The notes: generated by a model from the sequence alone, not told the origin. DNA of 41,205 nt from Desulfosporosinus metallidurans (GCF_001936615.1 NZ_MLBF01000043.1:1-41205), one strand, 5' to 3'. Numbered from the stretch's first letter, positions 8,108 to 17,020 are shown. A program made the numbers and translations.

Positions 8108-9326
8108 TGAATTTTATTGAGAATGTTAGGATTGCTATGCGCGGCCTGAAGTCTAATAAACTCCGCTCAATTCTCACGATGTTGGGAATCATTATCGGTG
8201 TGGGAGCTGTCATCATCATGGTCGCCATCGAACAAGGAGCGAAGGCTTCAGTAGCTGGACAGATTCAAGGGTTGGGCTCCAACTTACTCATTGTATCCCC
8301 GGGTCAGTCCAACACAGGTGGGCTCAAAGGTGGAATTGGAAGTCTAACCAATATGACCATGGATGACGTAAATACGATTAAAAGCGGAGCGGATGCGGTG
8401 GCCAATGTAGCACCCTCGACCAGCAAACAGGTTCAGGTTGTTTTGGGGAGCCAAAATACCAGTACGCAGGTGATCGGTACAACACCTTCTTACGCTGATA
8501 CGCGTTATCAGCAAGCAGACATTGGACGATTTTTCACGGATCAAGATGTCCTAAATAATGCGCAGGTTGCTGTGGTAGGTACTTCTGTCGTGCAAAACTT
8601 ACTTGGTAATGCTAATGCCAACTTTTAGGCCAAACCATAAATATCAATCAGGTCCCTTTCGAAGTCATTGGAATCTTACAAAGTAAGGGTTCAAGTGGGA
8701 CGAGCAATAACGATGACCAAATCTTGGTGCCGATCTCCTCTGCTCAGACCCGGCTTATTGGTTCTAAAAGTATCCGAACGATCTATGTCGAAGCTAAAAG
8801 CTCCAATTTAATGGAAACGGCTAGCGCAGAAATTACCCAAATTCTAAGGCAGCAGCATGGCCTTAGCTTTGGCGCAGCTAATGACTTTACCGTTACCAGT
8901 CAATCCGATATTCTATCAACCGCCGAGGGTGTATCCCAATCGTTAACCCTCTTACTCAGTGGAGTGGCGGCGATCTCCCTCTTGGTTGGGGGAATCGGAA
9001 TTATGAACATTATGTTGGTTTCTGTAACGGAGCGTACTAGAGAAATAGGGATTCGTAAAGCTATTGGGGCAAAGCAAAAAGCTATTATGTTTCAGTTCTT
9101 GATTGAAGCAGTCATCTTAAGTATGCTTGGCGGCATCATGGGCATTTTGTTCGGGGCAGGTGGTTCGGCATTATTGAATAAATTTGCTGGCATGACTACC
9201 CAAATGTCAACGTCTCCAGTGATCATGGCGTTTGCCTTTTCCGTTGCAATCGGGATAGTTTTCGGACTATTTCCAGCCCAGAAAGCAGCCAAATTACACC
9301 CAATTGATGCTCTACGCTATGAATAG
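8107..9326 (+). pseudogene. MacB-type ABC permease, single-base frameshift
   Basis: The first 173 codons encode the N-terminal TM helix (LRSILTMLGIIIGVGAVIIMV) and the start of the MacB_PCD periplasmic domain; the frame closes at ANANF near 8628. The remainder (GQTININQVPFEVIG, then ISLLVGGIGIMNIMLVSVTE, EIGIRKAIGAKQ, and the C-terminal FPAQKAAKLHPIDALRYE) continues one frame away. One base lost in the ACTTTTAGG context at about 8622-8627 explains this. Total length fits a complete ~406-residue FtsX/MacB permease, so it is either a recent pseudogene or a sequencing error. It is a clear paralogue of the gene at 24822-26038. Confidence 0.85.
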
Positions 9327-9404
9327 GCAAACCTTTAAGAGCCTTGCACCACTTGCGAAGTGTCTGAAAAGCTCTTGTTTATCCATAGGGCTTTTGCCTA
9401 TTCG
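9323..9404. terminator. Nested inverted repeat after the MacB permease
   Basis: GAATAGGCAAA at 9323-9333 pairs with TTTGCCTATTC at about 9394-9404, and inside it AAGAGC pairs with GCTCTT. The outer stem includes the last codons and TAG of the permease. There is no long T-tract, so termination is probable but not certain. Confidence 0.45.
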
Positions 9405-9406
9405 AG

Positions 9407-9645
9407 TTATTTTAAAGAGTCTAAAACCTGTTGATAGATATCCTGTGGATTGAATGTGCCCCGAGTCTGCTGACCACCAGCTCCGCCTTGGGGGTTAGTG
9501 CCATTTTTGTTGTTCCCATTTGAGTTGTTCGAGTTGTTTTGGTTATTTGAGTTCTGGTTATTCCCCTTAGCAGGTCTCTGTGTAGCTGTAGCTAAATAGC
9601 TTTTTTGTTGGTCGGTAAGAACAGCGTTAATTGCGTCTGCCTTTT
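9407..9645 (-). pseudogene. 5'-truncated Asn/Gly-rich protein with LTxxQK motif
   Basis: About 78 codons remain, open from an in-frame TAA near 9650 without any start codon. It begins ADAINAVLTDQQKSYLATAT, an LTxxQ-type segment seen in Spy/CpxP-like envelope proteins, followed by a low-complexity linker of Asn, Ser and Gly and a C-terminus FNPQDIYQQVLDSLK. It faces the macB genes tail to tail. Low-complexity exported proteins are often found near MacAB transporters; the exact function is unknown. Confidence 0.5.
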
Positions 9646-9734
9646 ATTCCTGTCGCCCTTTCGCCAAACCCACACTTCCTATCAAGCTATTTCTAAGAAT
9701 ACAACTAAACTTTAATAAGGATGTGATAGGCGCC

Positions 9735-9752
9735 TTAAGATTTTATTAAGAT
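9735..9752 (+). promoter_or_regulatory. OmpR/PhoB-type direct repeat (TTAAGAT-N4-TTAAGAT)
   Basis: TTAAGAT at 9735-9741 and 9746-9752 are perfect direct repeats with an 11-bp period, the arrangement bound by tandem winged-helix response regulators. A weaker copy (TTTAATAAGG) lies about 20 bases upstream. No response-regulator gene is in this window. The site would control either the micro-ORF on the plus strand or the truncated minus-strand gene, whose promoter region this would have been. Confidence 0.4.
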
Positions 9753-9933
9753 TGATACGCTTGGACAGGATTTTTGTTATGAGCAGAGAATATTTCAAAT
9801 CGACAAGTGGTTTTTAGTATAAAGTAACAGAAAGAGAGAGTGACATAATATGCTTTCGATAATTGCTGGACTCGCCTTGAGCGCCCAAATGTAACCCGTT
9901 GGTTCAGATATTTGGATCCCACTGTATAACATC

Positions 9934-9963
9934 AAAAGACACCCTGCTAAGGTGTCTTTTCGT
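9934..9963 (+). terminator. Rho-independent terminator
   Basis: Perfect 10-bp stem AAAAGACACC / GGTGTCTTTT with a seven-base loop (CTGCTAA) followed by CGTT. It works sequence-wise on both strands. Confidence 0.8.
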
Positions 9964-10074
9964 TATCCTAGGGAATTTGTCACTCACATGAAAATAATTA
10001 ATTCAGCATAAGCATGTTTTCAAGGACGTATGGTTAAAGTAACAACAAGGTTCCATAATCGAGGAGGGTAATCG

Positions 10075-10194
10075 ATGGATAAATTGGATAAATTGCACGA
10101 TACACAGGAGAAAGCCGAACAAAATAAGAAGCATCGAGGTAAAGGGAATCCAAGCAAAAATTTACCCAATAAGCAGCACGGTACTAATAAATAA
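10075..10194 (+). CDS. Small hydrophilic protein, 39 aa
   Basis: ATG 10075 is preceded by GAGGAGGG at six bases, and the frame ends at TAA 10192-10194 just before a strong terminator, so it has a complete gene layout despite its size. The protein (MDKLDKLHDTQEKAEQ to NKQHGTNK) is rich in Lys, Asn and Gln with no hydrophobic segment and ends in GKGNPSKNLPNKQ. The composition resembles minor small acid-soluble spore proteins, but I do not recognise a specific family. Confidence 0.65.
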   Translation: MDKLDKLHDTQEKAEQNKKHRGKGNPSKNLPNKQHGTNK

Positions 10195-10205
10195 CCCTTC
10201 ACGAA

Positions 10206-10235
10206 ACCATGATCTTGACGATCATGGTCCTTTTT
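10206..10235 (+). terminator. Rho-independent terminator
   Basis: Perfect stem ACCATGATC / GATCATGGT with loop TTGAC, then CCTTTTT. It ends the 39-aa gene and separates it from guaA, which converges from the other side. Confidence 0.85.
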
Positions 10236-10250
10236 ATGCCCATTTCCCCC

Positions 10251-11783
10251 TTACTCCCATTCAATCGTCCCAGGAGGTTTGGAGGTAATATCATAGACGA
10301 CGCGGTTGACCCCTTGCACTTCGTTGACAATCCTCGAAGATATACTTTGCAGGAGTTCATACGGAAGCCTTGCCCAATCAGCCGTCATGGCATCTTCGCT
10401 GGTGACCGCTCTCAGGATGATGGGATACTCATAAGTACGCCCATCTCCCATCACGCCCACGCTTTTAATGGAAGGGAGGACGGCAAAACTTTGCCACAAA
10501 TCACGATACATTCCCGAACGACGAATTTCTTCCAAAATGATAGCATCCGCTTCCCGCAAAATGTCCAGCTTCTCACGGGTCACTTCTCCTAGAATTCGAA
10601 TAGCCAGTCCCGGCCCCGGGAACGGTTGACGCCAGACTATCTCTTCACTCATCCCCAGTTGAATTCCGAGTTCTCGCACTTCATCTTTAAAAAGCATCCT
10701 CAAGGGTTCGATCAATTCAAATTCTATATCGTCCGGCAAACCCCCGACATTGTGATGACTCTTAATCGTTTCCGCAGTTTCCGTCCCGCTCTCCACAATA
10801 TCGGGATAAAGTGTCCCTTGGACCAAGAAATCAACCTTTCCAAGTTTTAACGCCTCAACTTCAAAGACGCGAATAAACTCATTGCCGATCGCTTTGCGTT
10901 TCGCCTCAGGGTCGGATACCCCTTCGAGCTTTTGCATAAACCGTTCATGGACATCTACAAACACTAAATTAAGTTGAAATTGCTCTGTGAAGATCTTTTT
11001 AACCTGCTCTGCCTCATTTTTACGCATGAATCCATGATCAACAAAGACACAGGTCAATTGATTCCCTATTGCCCGATGCACCAAGGCTGCTGCTACAGAT
11101 GAATCGACTCCTCCGCTTAAAGCACATAAAACATGCCCCTTGCCGACCTTGGCTTGAATCTCAGCGATTTGCAACTCGATAAAGGACTCCATCGTCCAGT
11201 CCCCAACGCAACCACAAATATCGTAAAGGAACTTTTCTAATATGGCTTGTCCATCCGGGGTATGTTTTACTTCCGGATGAAATTGAACACCATAAAAATG
11301 ACGTCCAACATCCATCATTGCTGCAACCGGGGTATGTCCGGTATGAGCAGCGACCTTAAAGCCCTCGGGTAACGTCTTCAAAGAATCACCATGACTCATC
11401 CAACACGGACGTTCTCCACTCAAGCCTTCCCATAGACCAGTTGCATCATCAACCGAAAGGATTGCATTTCCATATTCACTGGCTTCTGGATGTTCTACAG
11501 TTCCACCTAATTGTTGGGCCATTAGTTGCATTCCATAGCAAATTCCCAGAATAGGAATCCCCAAGTTATAAATCTCAGGATCCACTTTGGGTGCATTCGC
11601 CTGATTGACACTTGCCGGGCCACCCGAAAAGATAATGCCCTTGGGCTGACGAGCCCGAATCTCCTCAACGGAAGTCTTATAAGAAATCATTTCAGAATAC
11701 ACATGCGCCTCACGCACACGGCGAGCTATTAATTGGTTATACTGTCCTCCAAAATCTAAAACCAAAACGACTTCCTGTGTCAC
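10251..11783 (-). CDS. guaA: GMP synthase (glutamine-hydrolysing)
   Basis: Amidates XMP to GMP using glutamine and ATP, the last step of de novo GMP synthesis. The 510-residue protein is full length. The N-terminal class I glutaminase domain has the oxyanion region FSGGPASV, the nucleophile Cys82 in GICYGMQ and the His-Glu pair in QFHPEV (about 168-170). The ATP-pyrophosphatase P-loop LSGGVDSS is near residue 220, and the C-terminal dimerisation domain contains RQPFPGPGLAIRI and ends KPPGTIEWE. It lies 94 bases downstream of hpt on the same strand, so the two guanine-nucleotide genes may be cotranscribed. No purine or guanine riboswitch was seen upstream. Confidence 0.97.
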   Translation of the reverse strand: MTQEVVLVLDFGGQYNQLIARRVREAHVYSEMISYKTSVEEIRARQPKGIIFSGGPASVNQANAPKVDPEIYNLGIPILGICYGMQLMAQQLGGTVEHPEASEYGNAILSVDDATGLWEGLSGERPCWMSHGDSLKTLPEGFKVAAHTGHTPVAAMMDVGRHFYGVQFHPEVKHTPDGQAILEKFLYDICGCVGDWTMESFIELQIAEIQAKVGKGHVLCALSGGVDSSVAAALVHRAIGNQLTCVFVDHGFMRKNEAEQVKKIFTEQFQLNLVFVDVHERFMQKLEGVSDPEAKRKAIGNEFIRVFEVEALKLGKVDFLVQGTLYPDIVESGTETAETIKSHHNVGGLPDDIEFELIEPLRMLFKDEVRELGIQLGMSEEIVWRQPFPGPGLAIRILGEVTREKLDILREADAIILEEIRRSGMYRDLWQSFAVLPSIKSVGVMGDGRTYEYPIILRAVTSEDAMTADWARLPYELLQSISSRIVNEVQGVNRVVYDITSKPPGTIEWE

Positions 11784-11877
11784 GTTTTATCATCACCATT
11801 TCCTATAAAATTCAAAAATAAACCCTTACGATCCTTCATGCAGCCGTGTGCGAACAGGCTAAGACACTTCCTCCCGA

Positions 11878-12420
11878 TTAGTTCACCTCATAGGCTTCTT
11901 GCTTTAAGATCCCAACATAGGGTAAATTCCGGTACTCTTCGTTGAAGTCGAGACCATATCCCACCACAAATTCATCCGGAATCGAAAACCCATTGTAATC
12001 TGGAAAGACTTCAACTTGTCGTCGGGCAGCTTTGTCAAGTAGAGTAACTACCTTTACGCTTAAAGGATTCCGTGCTCTCAAGTTCTCTTTTAAGTATTTT
12101 AACGTCAACCCTGTATCCACGATATCCTCAGTAACCAAAATGTGAACATCTTCAACACTTCGTTCTAAGTCCTTGAGGATTCGCACAACGCCAGAAGATT
12201 GAGTTGACATTCCATAGCTCGACAACGCCATAAAATCATAGGCGAGAGGCAATTTGATCTCTCGTATGAGATCAGCCATAAACGGAACGGCCCCTTTTAG
12301 AATTCCCAAAACCAAGATTTTCTTTCCTTCGTAATCTCGGGTAATTTCTGCGCCCAATTCAGCTACACGTTTTTTTAATTCTTCCGGGGAAATTAAAACT
12401 CTTGCAATATATTCTTCCAC
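11878..12420 (-). CDS. hpt: Hypoxanthine(-guanine) phosphoribosyltransferase
   Basis: Salvages hypoxanthine and guanine with PRPP to IMP and GMP. GTG 12420 is chosen because GGAGGT lies seven bases upstream; the upstream in-frame GTG 12429 sits inside that ribosome-binding site. The 180-residue product has the type I PRTase features: GILKGAVPFMADL, flexible-loop region ALSSYGMSTQSSG, PRPP-binding motif VTEDIVDTGLTL (about residue 100) and the C-terminal FVVGYGLDFNEEYRNLPYVG. It is normally found with tilS and ftsH in Firmicutes; here it stands upstream of guaA instead. Confidence 0.95.
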   Translation of the reverse strand: MEEYIARVLISPEELKKRVAELGAEITRDYEGKKILVLGILKGAVPFMADLIREIKLPLAYDFMALSSYGMSTQSSGVVRILKDLERSVEDVHILVTEDIVDTGLTLKYLKENLRARNPLSVKVVTLLDKAARRQVEVFPDYNGFSIPDEFVVGYGLDFNEEYRNLPYVGILKQEAYEVN

Positions 12421-12491
12421 TATGGACACCTCCGCTAATCAACATATGTCAAAACTATATCAGAGGAATGTCGAATGTGCAAATAAATTTA

Positions 12492-12531
12492 GGGGCAGGA
12501 ATAGCCCCACTACTGGGTATATCCCTGCCCC
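12492..12531 (-). terminator. Terminator-like hairpin after the exported-protein gene
   Basis: GGGGCAGG at 12492-12499 pairs with CCTGCCCC at 12524-12531, with further partial pairing of the ATA/TAT flanks and an inner CCC/GGG. On the minus strand it is followed by an A/T-rich TAAATTTATTT. It probably ends transcription of the gene at 12543-13205. Confidence 0.6.
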
Positions 12532-12542
12532 GTTTACACGCC

Positions 12543-13205
12543 CTAAATGTCCGGTGTTTGTATAGTCATCTTCTTTCCAATATCCTTAAACTCAAGTGTC
12601 ATCGTCATGGGGTCGGACTTAGCTTTATTTTTCGCTTCAATTGTGGCTTTTACGAGCATTTTGTCAGATTTACGAATATAAAGCGTATACTGGAAATCGG
12701 TCCAAAATACCTCCATCATTTGATTCTGCACACTAGGTTTTAATTGACACACCCATACTCTGTCTCCATTCACTTTCTCCTGACCGCTAAGCATCACCTC
12801 CCCAAGCTCTTTCATTTGTAGCGATGACAGGGGGTTGAGCTCCGCCAGAAAGACCTCCTGTGCCGCTGGAGCATTAGCAAACCTAATCCACCTCTTACTA
12901 AAAGGATCTTTACTATAGGTAGAATCTCCGATTTTGATCATCTCTACTTCGCTTCCCGTCATCTGCCCTAAGACTCGTGAGTTTTCTCCTTCTTTTTCTC
13001 CCTGAATCTTAGTGAGAACCCGATCTTTTCCCTCAACCCATTGATGCTGGGTCAAACTGTAGCGAAAAGAGGTCGCTGAGTTCAATCGTTCTATGCCGTG
13101 TGTAACTAAATTCGTGGGGTCTGGCTGCCAAAAAAGGCGTCCAACAAGTCCCCCCAACAACACGATACTGATTCCGATGAGTAACCCTAATCCTCTTTTC
13201 TTCAT
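12543..13205 (-). CDS. Exported LolA/LppX-like protein, function unknown
   Basis: Start ATG 13205 (GGGGGG upstream; an adjacent GTG 13208 is possible). The 220-residue protein has an N-terminal Lys/Arg stretch and one hydrophobic segment (LGLLIGISIVLLGGLVGRLF), so it is a signal-anchored or secreted protein without a lipobox Cys. The rest is beta-rich with repeated strands of the type SFRYSLTQHQWVEGK, IKIGDSTYSKDPF and YTLYIRKSDKMLVKATI, ending in FKDIGKKMTIQTPD. This looks like the half-barrel fold of LolA/LppX-like carriers. The fold is inferred from pattern only. It is followed by a terminator and lies upstream of hpt on the same strand. Confidence 0.65.
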   Translation of the reverse strand: MKKRGLGLLIGISIVLLGGLVGRLFWQPDPTNLVTHGIERLNSATSFRYSLTQHQWVEGKDRVLTKIQGEKEGENSRVLGQMTGSEVEMIKIGDSTYSKDPFSKRWIRFANAPAAQEVFLAELNPLSSLQMKELGEVMLSGQEKVNGDRVWVCQLKPSVQNQMMEVFWTDFQYTLYIRKSDKMLVKATIEAKNKAKSDPMTMTLEFKDIGKKMTIQTPDI

Positions 13206-13275
13206 CACATGCCCCCCTGGCGGAGTTCTTACCTTACTAATATGATGACTAAGCTTGCTCTATTCCACTTACGGG

Positions 13276-13638
13276 CTAAACATAGGCCATCCCGCTTATC
13301 ATCAGAGGAATATTGATGGTGAGCGGCTTAGTAGCCTTTGGGCCAATGGTCACTCGCATATCGATGCTGGCGCTTTCCGGAAGCGATAATTTTGACATAA
13401 TTGAGGTAGAAAACATTAACATATCATAGCCGGGAAAATGCTTGGGAGATCCTAATGGTCGATTGATGGTCTTTCCGTCTTGAGCTCGCATGTTAAATTC
13501 AATCATGTTTAGAGTCGACATTCGTTTTAGTGAAGTGATGATCTCCGCAATATTTTGGGAATATTTGTCTGAAAGTAACCTGGCAATCGTATAATTACTG
13601 ATTTTATTCACGTAATAATGAAACATAGGTTTAAACAT
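13276..13638 (-). pseudogene. N-terminal fragment of an FMN-binding glutamate synthase-like protein
   Basis: The 120-codon frame contains the start of the GltB-like FMN domain (STLNMIEFNMRAQDGKTINRPLG, HFPGYDMLMFSTS, TIGPKATKPLTINIPLMISG) and stops at GMAYV exactly where family members continue GMAYG. The catalytic barrel and Fe-S ligands are missing. Upstream in another frame (13608-13802) lies IETYCSMIPTNAPKV and a hydrophobic segment ending FLDYR, which could be the true N-terminus displaced by a frameshift near 13640. RBS AAGGAGG occurs at 13834-13840. A decayed gene is the best reading. Confidence 0.6.
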
Positions 13639-14036
13639 CGGTAATCCAAAAATAAGTGGTAAAAGCTATCGATTAATATGCAATCGAAAGGGAGCACCAC
13701 ACAGGGCGTAACCTTGGGTGCATTTGTGGGTATCATTGAGCAATACGTTTCGATTACCAATAGTGCTTGCATTTGGCCTCTTGACTTTTGCGATTTTTGC
13801 ACCTTGGTTTGGACCTTTTCAGCTTCTTATCATTAATAACCTCCTTGTAAGGGAAAACAATTAGGTTCATCTATATAATTACAGCTGCTTCATACAGCGC
13901 CCTCTTCGCAAATGTTCTTAAAAACCTTGGTATTTTTGAGTGGCCTTATGAAAGGGTCATCATACCATTTTGCATCTATCTAGCATGGCACTCAATATCT
14001 ACGTGGGGATATTTGAAATTAAATCTGGAATAGAAT

Positions 14037-14183
14037 TTATTGGCACTTTTTTGACATTGTTAGACTTCGCCTTTTGATAGATTTGCCGCCTTTATTCTTG
14101 CAAACTAATACCCATCCGTCATATAGTTTTGTCTGTAAAGCTGGCCAAGCATTCATCGATAATTCTTCAATATTTGTAATCAT
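14037..14183 (-). pseudogene. N-terminal stub of a GNAT acetyltransferase
   Basis: ATG 14183, with GAGG about ten bases upstream, opens MITNIEELSMNAWPALQTK and LYDGWVL, the characteristic beginning of a common Firmicute GNAT family. After about 27 codons the similarity stops and the frame ends at codon 49 with SLTMSKKCQ. The acetyl-CoA-binding part is gone. Nothing else is visible between 13835 and 14331. Confidence 0.55.
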
Positions 14184-14331
14184 ATTTAAACCTCATTTCC
14201 GTGCTCTTCGTGTGCATTATTCCACCGTCACGCCCGCTCCGGCTGAACAACTCACCCTCCCAACGTTGAAATCAGCGCGGGAGGGGTACATTCGGAAGAA
14301 CTAATATGTACCACAATACTTCCATTACGGT

Positions 14332-15540
14332 TCAAAGATTCAAGAAAACAGAATTTACATCACCAACGATATCGGTATCCAGTTGTCCAACTTCTGCCAT
14401 GCTCTTTAAAATTTCCATAGCTTTATTATGATCCATAGGTTTTCTATAGGGTCTTTCTTCTCTAAGAGCCTGATAAATGTCTAAACAGGCTATTAACCGT
14501 GAATTAAAATCAAGATCTTTGGCAATCAATCCTTCCGGATACCCTGAACCATCCAATTTTTCATGATGATTGGAAGCCCACTTTGTAATTTCTTCAAACC
14601 CATTAATTTTTTGCAAACTAAGACTAGTTATTTTTGGATGCTTCTTTATTTCTTCAAATTCTTGTTTGGATAATTTTCCCGGCTTATCTAATAAATTATT
14701 ACTAATGGCTAGCTTACCAAGATCATGCAAATCCGTTGCAATCAATAATTTTAATGTCATTATAGTGTCCATCTTATAAAATTCGGCCATTTTCTTAAGT
14801 TTCTCTGAAAGACCTGAAGAATGTGTTTGAGTATACTTAGATTTAGCATCGATTATTTTTGATAAGGTCTTTGTTATCGTGTGTATTTCATTATAATTTA
14901 GCTCATTGCTAAAAATAGGTGTAACTTTTTTTAAGTTATCATCTATGTTCTTGTCAGAAAAAGCTTCCCAAAATTCATGCTGATTAGCAATATTTAAAAA
15001 CACATCTGATAATAAAGGGGAAAAAAATGTATTTCTATGTTCATTAACAAACGCAGTAACTATTTCTTGATTAAAAGCGCTTCTCAGATCAAAGGCCAAG
15101 TCCAATGTATCTGAAAGGGCAATAATTTGGGCCAAAAGAGGAATTTCATCTTCTGATAATCCGAAAAAGCCGGAGCCATCATATTTTTCATGATGATATC
15201 TAATGATATTTTGTGGACTTGTCAAGAAGGGGAAATCTCTAAGATTATCCTCTCCTATTATGCAATGTTCCTTTTTACTTTCTAAGAGATTAATTTTTTC
15301 TTTGGCCGTACCCTTTAAATTATCATGCAGAATTTTCATACTTGCTCCATTGTCATGCATTATAGCCAATGAAGCCAAATCAAATATTTCTTCATTAGTT
15401 AATTGAAGTTCATGAGCGATTTTCACGGAGATAAAGGCTATCCTTTTAGAATGATTTGTAGCCATTCCAAATATATCAATTTCAATAGTGTCTAATGTAT
15501 TCGCTACGGCTCCTAAAAATTCATTTAAGTTAAAGTCCAT
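14332..15540 (-). CDS. Double HD-domain (HD-GYP type) phosphohydrolase
   Basis: 402 residues, complete. The N-terminal HD-like half has His in NHSKRIAFISV, IMHDNG and YHHEKYDGSGFFG. The C-terminal half is a classical HD-GYP: ATDLHDLGKLAIS, HPKITSLSLQ, NHHEKLDGSGYPEGL, and the tail CLDIYQALREERPYRKPM. HD-GYP proteins hydrolyse c-di-GMP (some act on cGAMP) through a bi- or trinuclear metal centre. Tandem HD domains without any sensor or receiver domain suggest a cytosolic enzyme whose first HD may be regulatory. A second, decayed HD-GYP lies at 30593-31015. Confidence 0.85.
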   Translation of the reverse strand: MDFNLNEFLGAVANTLDTIEIDIFGMATNHSKRIAFISVKIAHELQLTNEEIFDLASLAIMHDNGASMKILHDNLKGTAKEKINLLESKKEHCIIGEDNLRDFPFLTSPQNIIRYHHEKYDGSGFFGLSEDEIPLLAQIIALSDTLDLAFDLRSAFNQEIVTAFVNEHRNTFFSPLLSDVFLNIANQHEFWEAFSDKNIDDNLKKVTPIFSNELNYNEIHTITKTLSKIIDAKSKYTQTHSSGLSEKLKKMAEFYKMDTIMTLKLLIATDLHDLGKLAISNNLLDKPGKLSKQEFEEIKKHPKITSLSLQKINGFEEITKWASNHHEKLDGSGYPEGLIAKDLDFNSRLIACLDIYQALREERPYRKPMDHNKAMEILKSMAEVGQLDTDIVGDVNSVFLNL

Positions 15541-15631
15541 TCCTGCATCTCCCTACGGTTCTAATCGTTTTTGTTAAATCAACCCCAGTATTTGTTATAT
15601 CTGAAGTTTACAATATCAAAATTACTATTAT

Positions 15632-15721
15632 CTAAAACCATTTTAAGTGCCTGCATAATACTTTTGCTAATGTTGTAGTACCAGAGCCTGATGCCCCTAA
15701 TATATGTATTCTATTAATCAA
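15632..15721 (-). pseudogene. N-terminal stub of a P-loop kinase/ATPase
   Basis: TTG 15721 with AAGGAGATAG upstream begins LINRIHILGASGSGTTTLAK, containing a perfect Walker A motif (GASGSGTT) of the adenylate-kinase-like family. TAG follows after 29 codons, with no continuation recognised in any frame. The remnant precedes the HD-GYP gene on the same strand. The rest of 15722-15994 is intergenic with no gene seen. Confidence 0.55.
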
Positions 15722-15994
15722 ACACTATCTCCTTTTTCGATCTTGTCCAAATCAACAGCAAGCAAAAAGCTTTACTAACTACGTTTTCCCGACACATCCC
15801 AACCGCTGAAATTCAGGCTGTTTTATGGGTTCGAAACTTCAATACTACCATATATGATTTCACCAATTTTTCGATTTTTGTTAAATATCTAACATTTTAC
15901 TTTTTAGCCCTATGTTAAGATTGAATAAGACAGTTAAGTTGTTAGCTCCAATAACTTGAGGTATAACGTAGCTCAGAGAGGAGGTGATATCAAT

Positions 15995-16612
15995 ATGGAG
16001 GTGCGCATAGTCGCCTGTGGCATCTTCCAACTGGAGCTTGAGCGAGTACTAGAGGAAATAAGGGCGGAATGGGCATCTGATGCCGAGTTCAAAGTTACCT
16101 ATACAGCACCAGCTTTGCATGTAAACTATGAGAAGCTAAAAGATGGCATCATCGAGTCTCTAAATATTGCGACCGAAGAAAAGTTAGTACTCTTTTTCGG
16201 CTCTATGTGCCATCCTGAGATCAGCGATATTACGGAAAAATATCAAGTTATCAAGTTACAACCCAGGAATTGTATTGAATTGATTTTAGGTAAGGAAAAA
16301 CTGGAGGAGATAGAAAAATCGGTTAAGGTCTTTTACCTTACTCAAGGATGGTTGCAGAACTGGCGGGAAATTTTCAAGCAGGGACAGGGCTGGGACGAGA
16401 TTGACGCAAGGCAGAATTTTGGTTTCTACGATAAGATTTTGCTTCTGGACACCGGTGTTTCTGAGTTCAATGATGAGGATATTCTAGAGTTTTTCGAATA
16501 TACACAGGTGCCAATCGAAATTGAGAGCGTTGAGCTGGCAGTTTTCAAAAAGAATGTGGCTGAAACGTTAAAGAAAGCATTAACAAAAAAGGCCCCTACT
16601 TTCATTGGTTAA
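15995..16612 (+). CDS. DUF1638 domain protein
   Basis: ATG 15995 follows GAGGAGGTGATATCA, an excellent ribosome-binding site, and is preferred over an upstream in-frame GTG. The 205-residue protein fits DUF1638: N-terminal VACGIFQLEL, SLNIATEEKLVLFFGSMCHPE, the conserved NCIELILG and FYLTQGWLQNW. Three Cys (in CGIF, SMCHPE, RNCIE) are in family-conserved places and could bind metal or corrinoid. DUF1638 genes often accompany corrinoid-dependent methyltransferase or C1 genes in methanogens and Desulfitobacterium-type bacteria. Here it is followed at 43 bases by a PNPOx-like gene and then a Crp/Fnr gene. Its biochemical function is not established. Confidence 0.75.
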   Translation: MEVRIVACGIFQLELERVLEEIRAEWASDAEFKVTYTAPALHVNYEKLKDGIIESLNIATEEKLVLFFGSMCHPEISDITEKYQVIKLQPRNCIELILGKEKLEEIEKSVKVFYLTQGWLQNWREIFKQGQGWDEIDARQNFGFYDKILLLDTGVSEFNDEDILEFFEYTQVPIEIESVELAVFKKNVAETLKKALTKKAPTFIG

Positions 16613-16655
16613 ATTTCGTTACATACTCAACAAAACGTTTAAGGAGTGAATTTGT

Positions 16656-16967
16656 ATGGTTATAACTCAAGAAATTAAAGATGTGGTATCAAAGGCTCCG
16701 TTTATTCCCATCACCACTGTTTCCACCCATGGAGAGCCGCACATGATCGTGGTGGGCAAAGTGGCGGAAATAAGAGAAGGGGACATACTAGGGTTTGGTA
16801 TCTACAAGATGGAGGTTACCCAGCAAAACATCAAAAACAACGGAATGATGCAGGTTGTAATAGCAACGATGGAAGGTGGCCCGAAAGGCTTCAGGCTTAC
16901 AGGCAAGGCATGTATAGAAGAGAAACTGGTTTTGTTTAAGGCAGAAAAGGTAGAGGTGCTCCTGTAG
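16656..16967 (+). CDS. Pyridoxamine 5'-phosphate oxidase-like FMN-binding protein
   Basis: 103 residues with AAGGAGTG upstream. The split-barrel pattern is visible: APFIPITTVSTHGEPHMIVVG (first strands, with the loop that holds FMN phosphate), FGIYKMEVTQQNIKNNGMMQV and GFRLTGKACI. It is shorter than PdxH (~210 aa) and fits the small single-domain family that binds flavin or F420-like cofactors. It follows DUF1638 in the same direction and is closed by a strong terminator, so the two probably form an operon. Confidence 0.75.
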   Translation: MVITQEIKDVVSKAPFIPITTVSTHGEPHMIVVGKVAEIREGDILGFGIYKMEVTQQNIKNNGMMQVVIATMEGGPKGFRLTGKACIEEKLVLFKAEKVEVLL

Positions 16968-16976
16968 AATCTTCTG

Positions 16977-17020
16977 AAAAAATAATAATCCCGCCCATAA
17001 CAGGCGGGATTATTATTTTT
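16977..17020 (+). terminator. Strong bidirectional terminator
   Basis: An 18-bp stem, from AAAAATAATAATCCCGCC to its complement GGCGGGATTATTATTTTT, loop CATAACAG. It closes the DUF1638/PNPOx unit and precedes the Crp/Fnr promoter. Confidence 0.92.

Larger units (their letters stand above)
9646..10074. other. Intergenic stretch with direct repeats, a micro-ORF and a terminator
   Basis: It contains the TTAAGAT direct repeats (9735-9752), a 14-codon micro-ORF at 9850-9894 (MLSIIAGLALSAQM) preceded by AGAGAGAG, and a strong hairpin terminator at 9934-9963. I see no other coding sequence. Confidence 0.5.

Noticed and set aside
10251..12480. Guanine riboswitch for guaA/hpt
   Set aside because: The leaders are short and lack the conserved purine-aptamer core.
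14074..14304. A 76-codon plus-strand open frame
   Set aside because: It is opposite to the GNAT stub, has no RBS and its residues look random.
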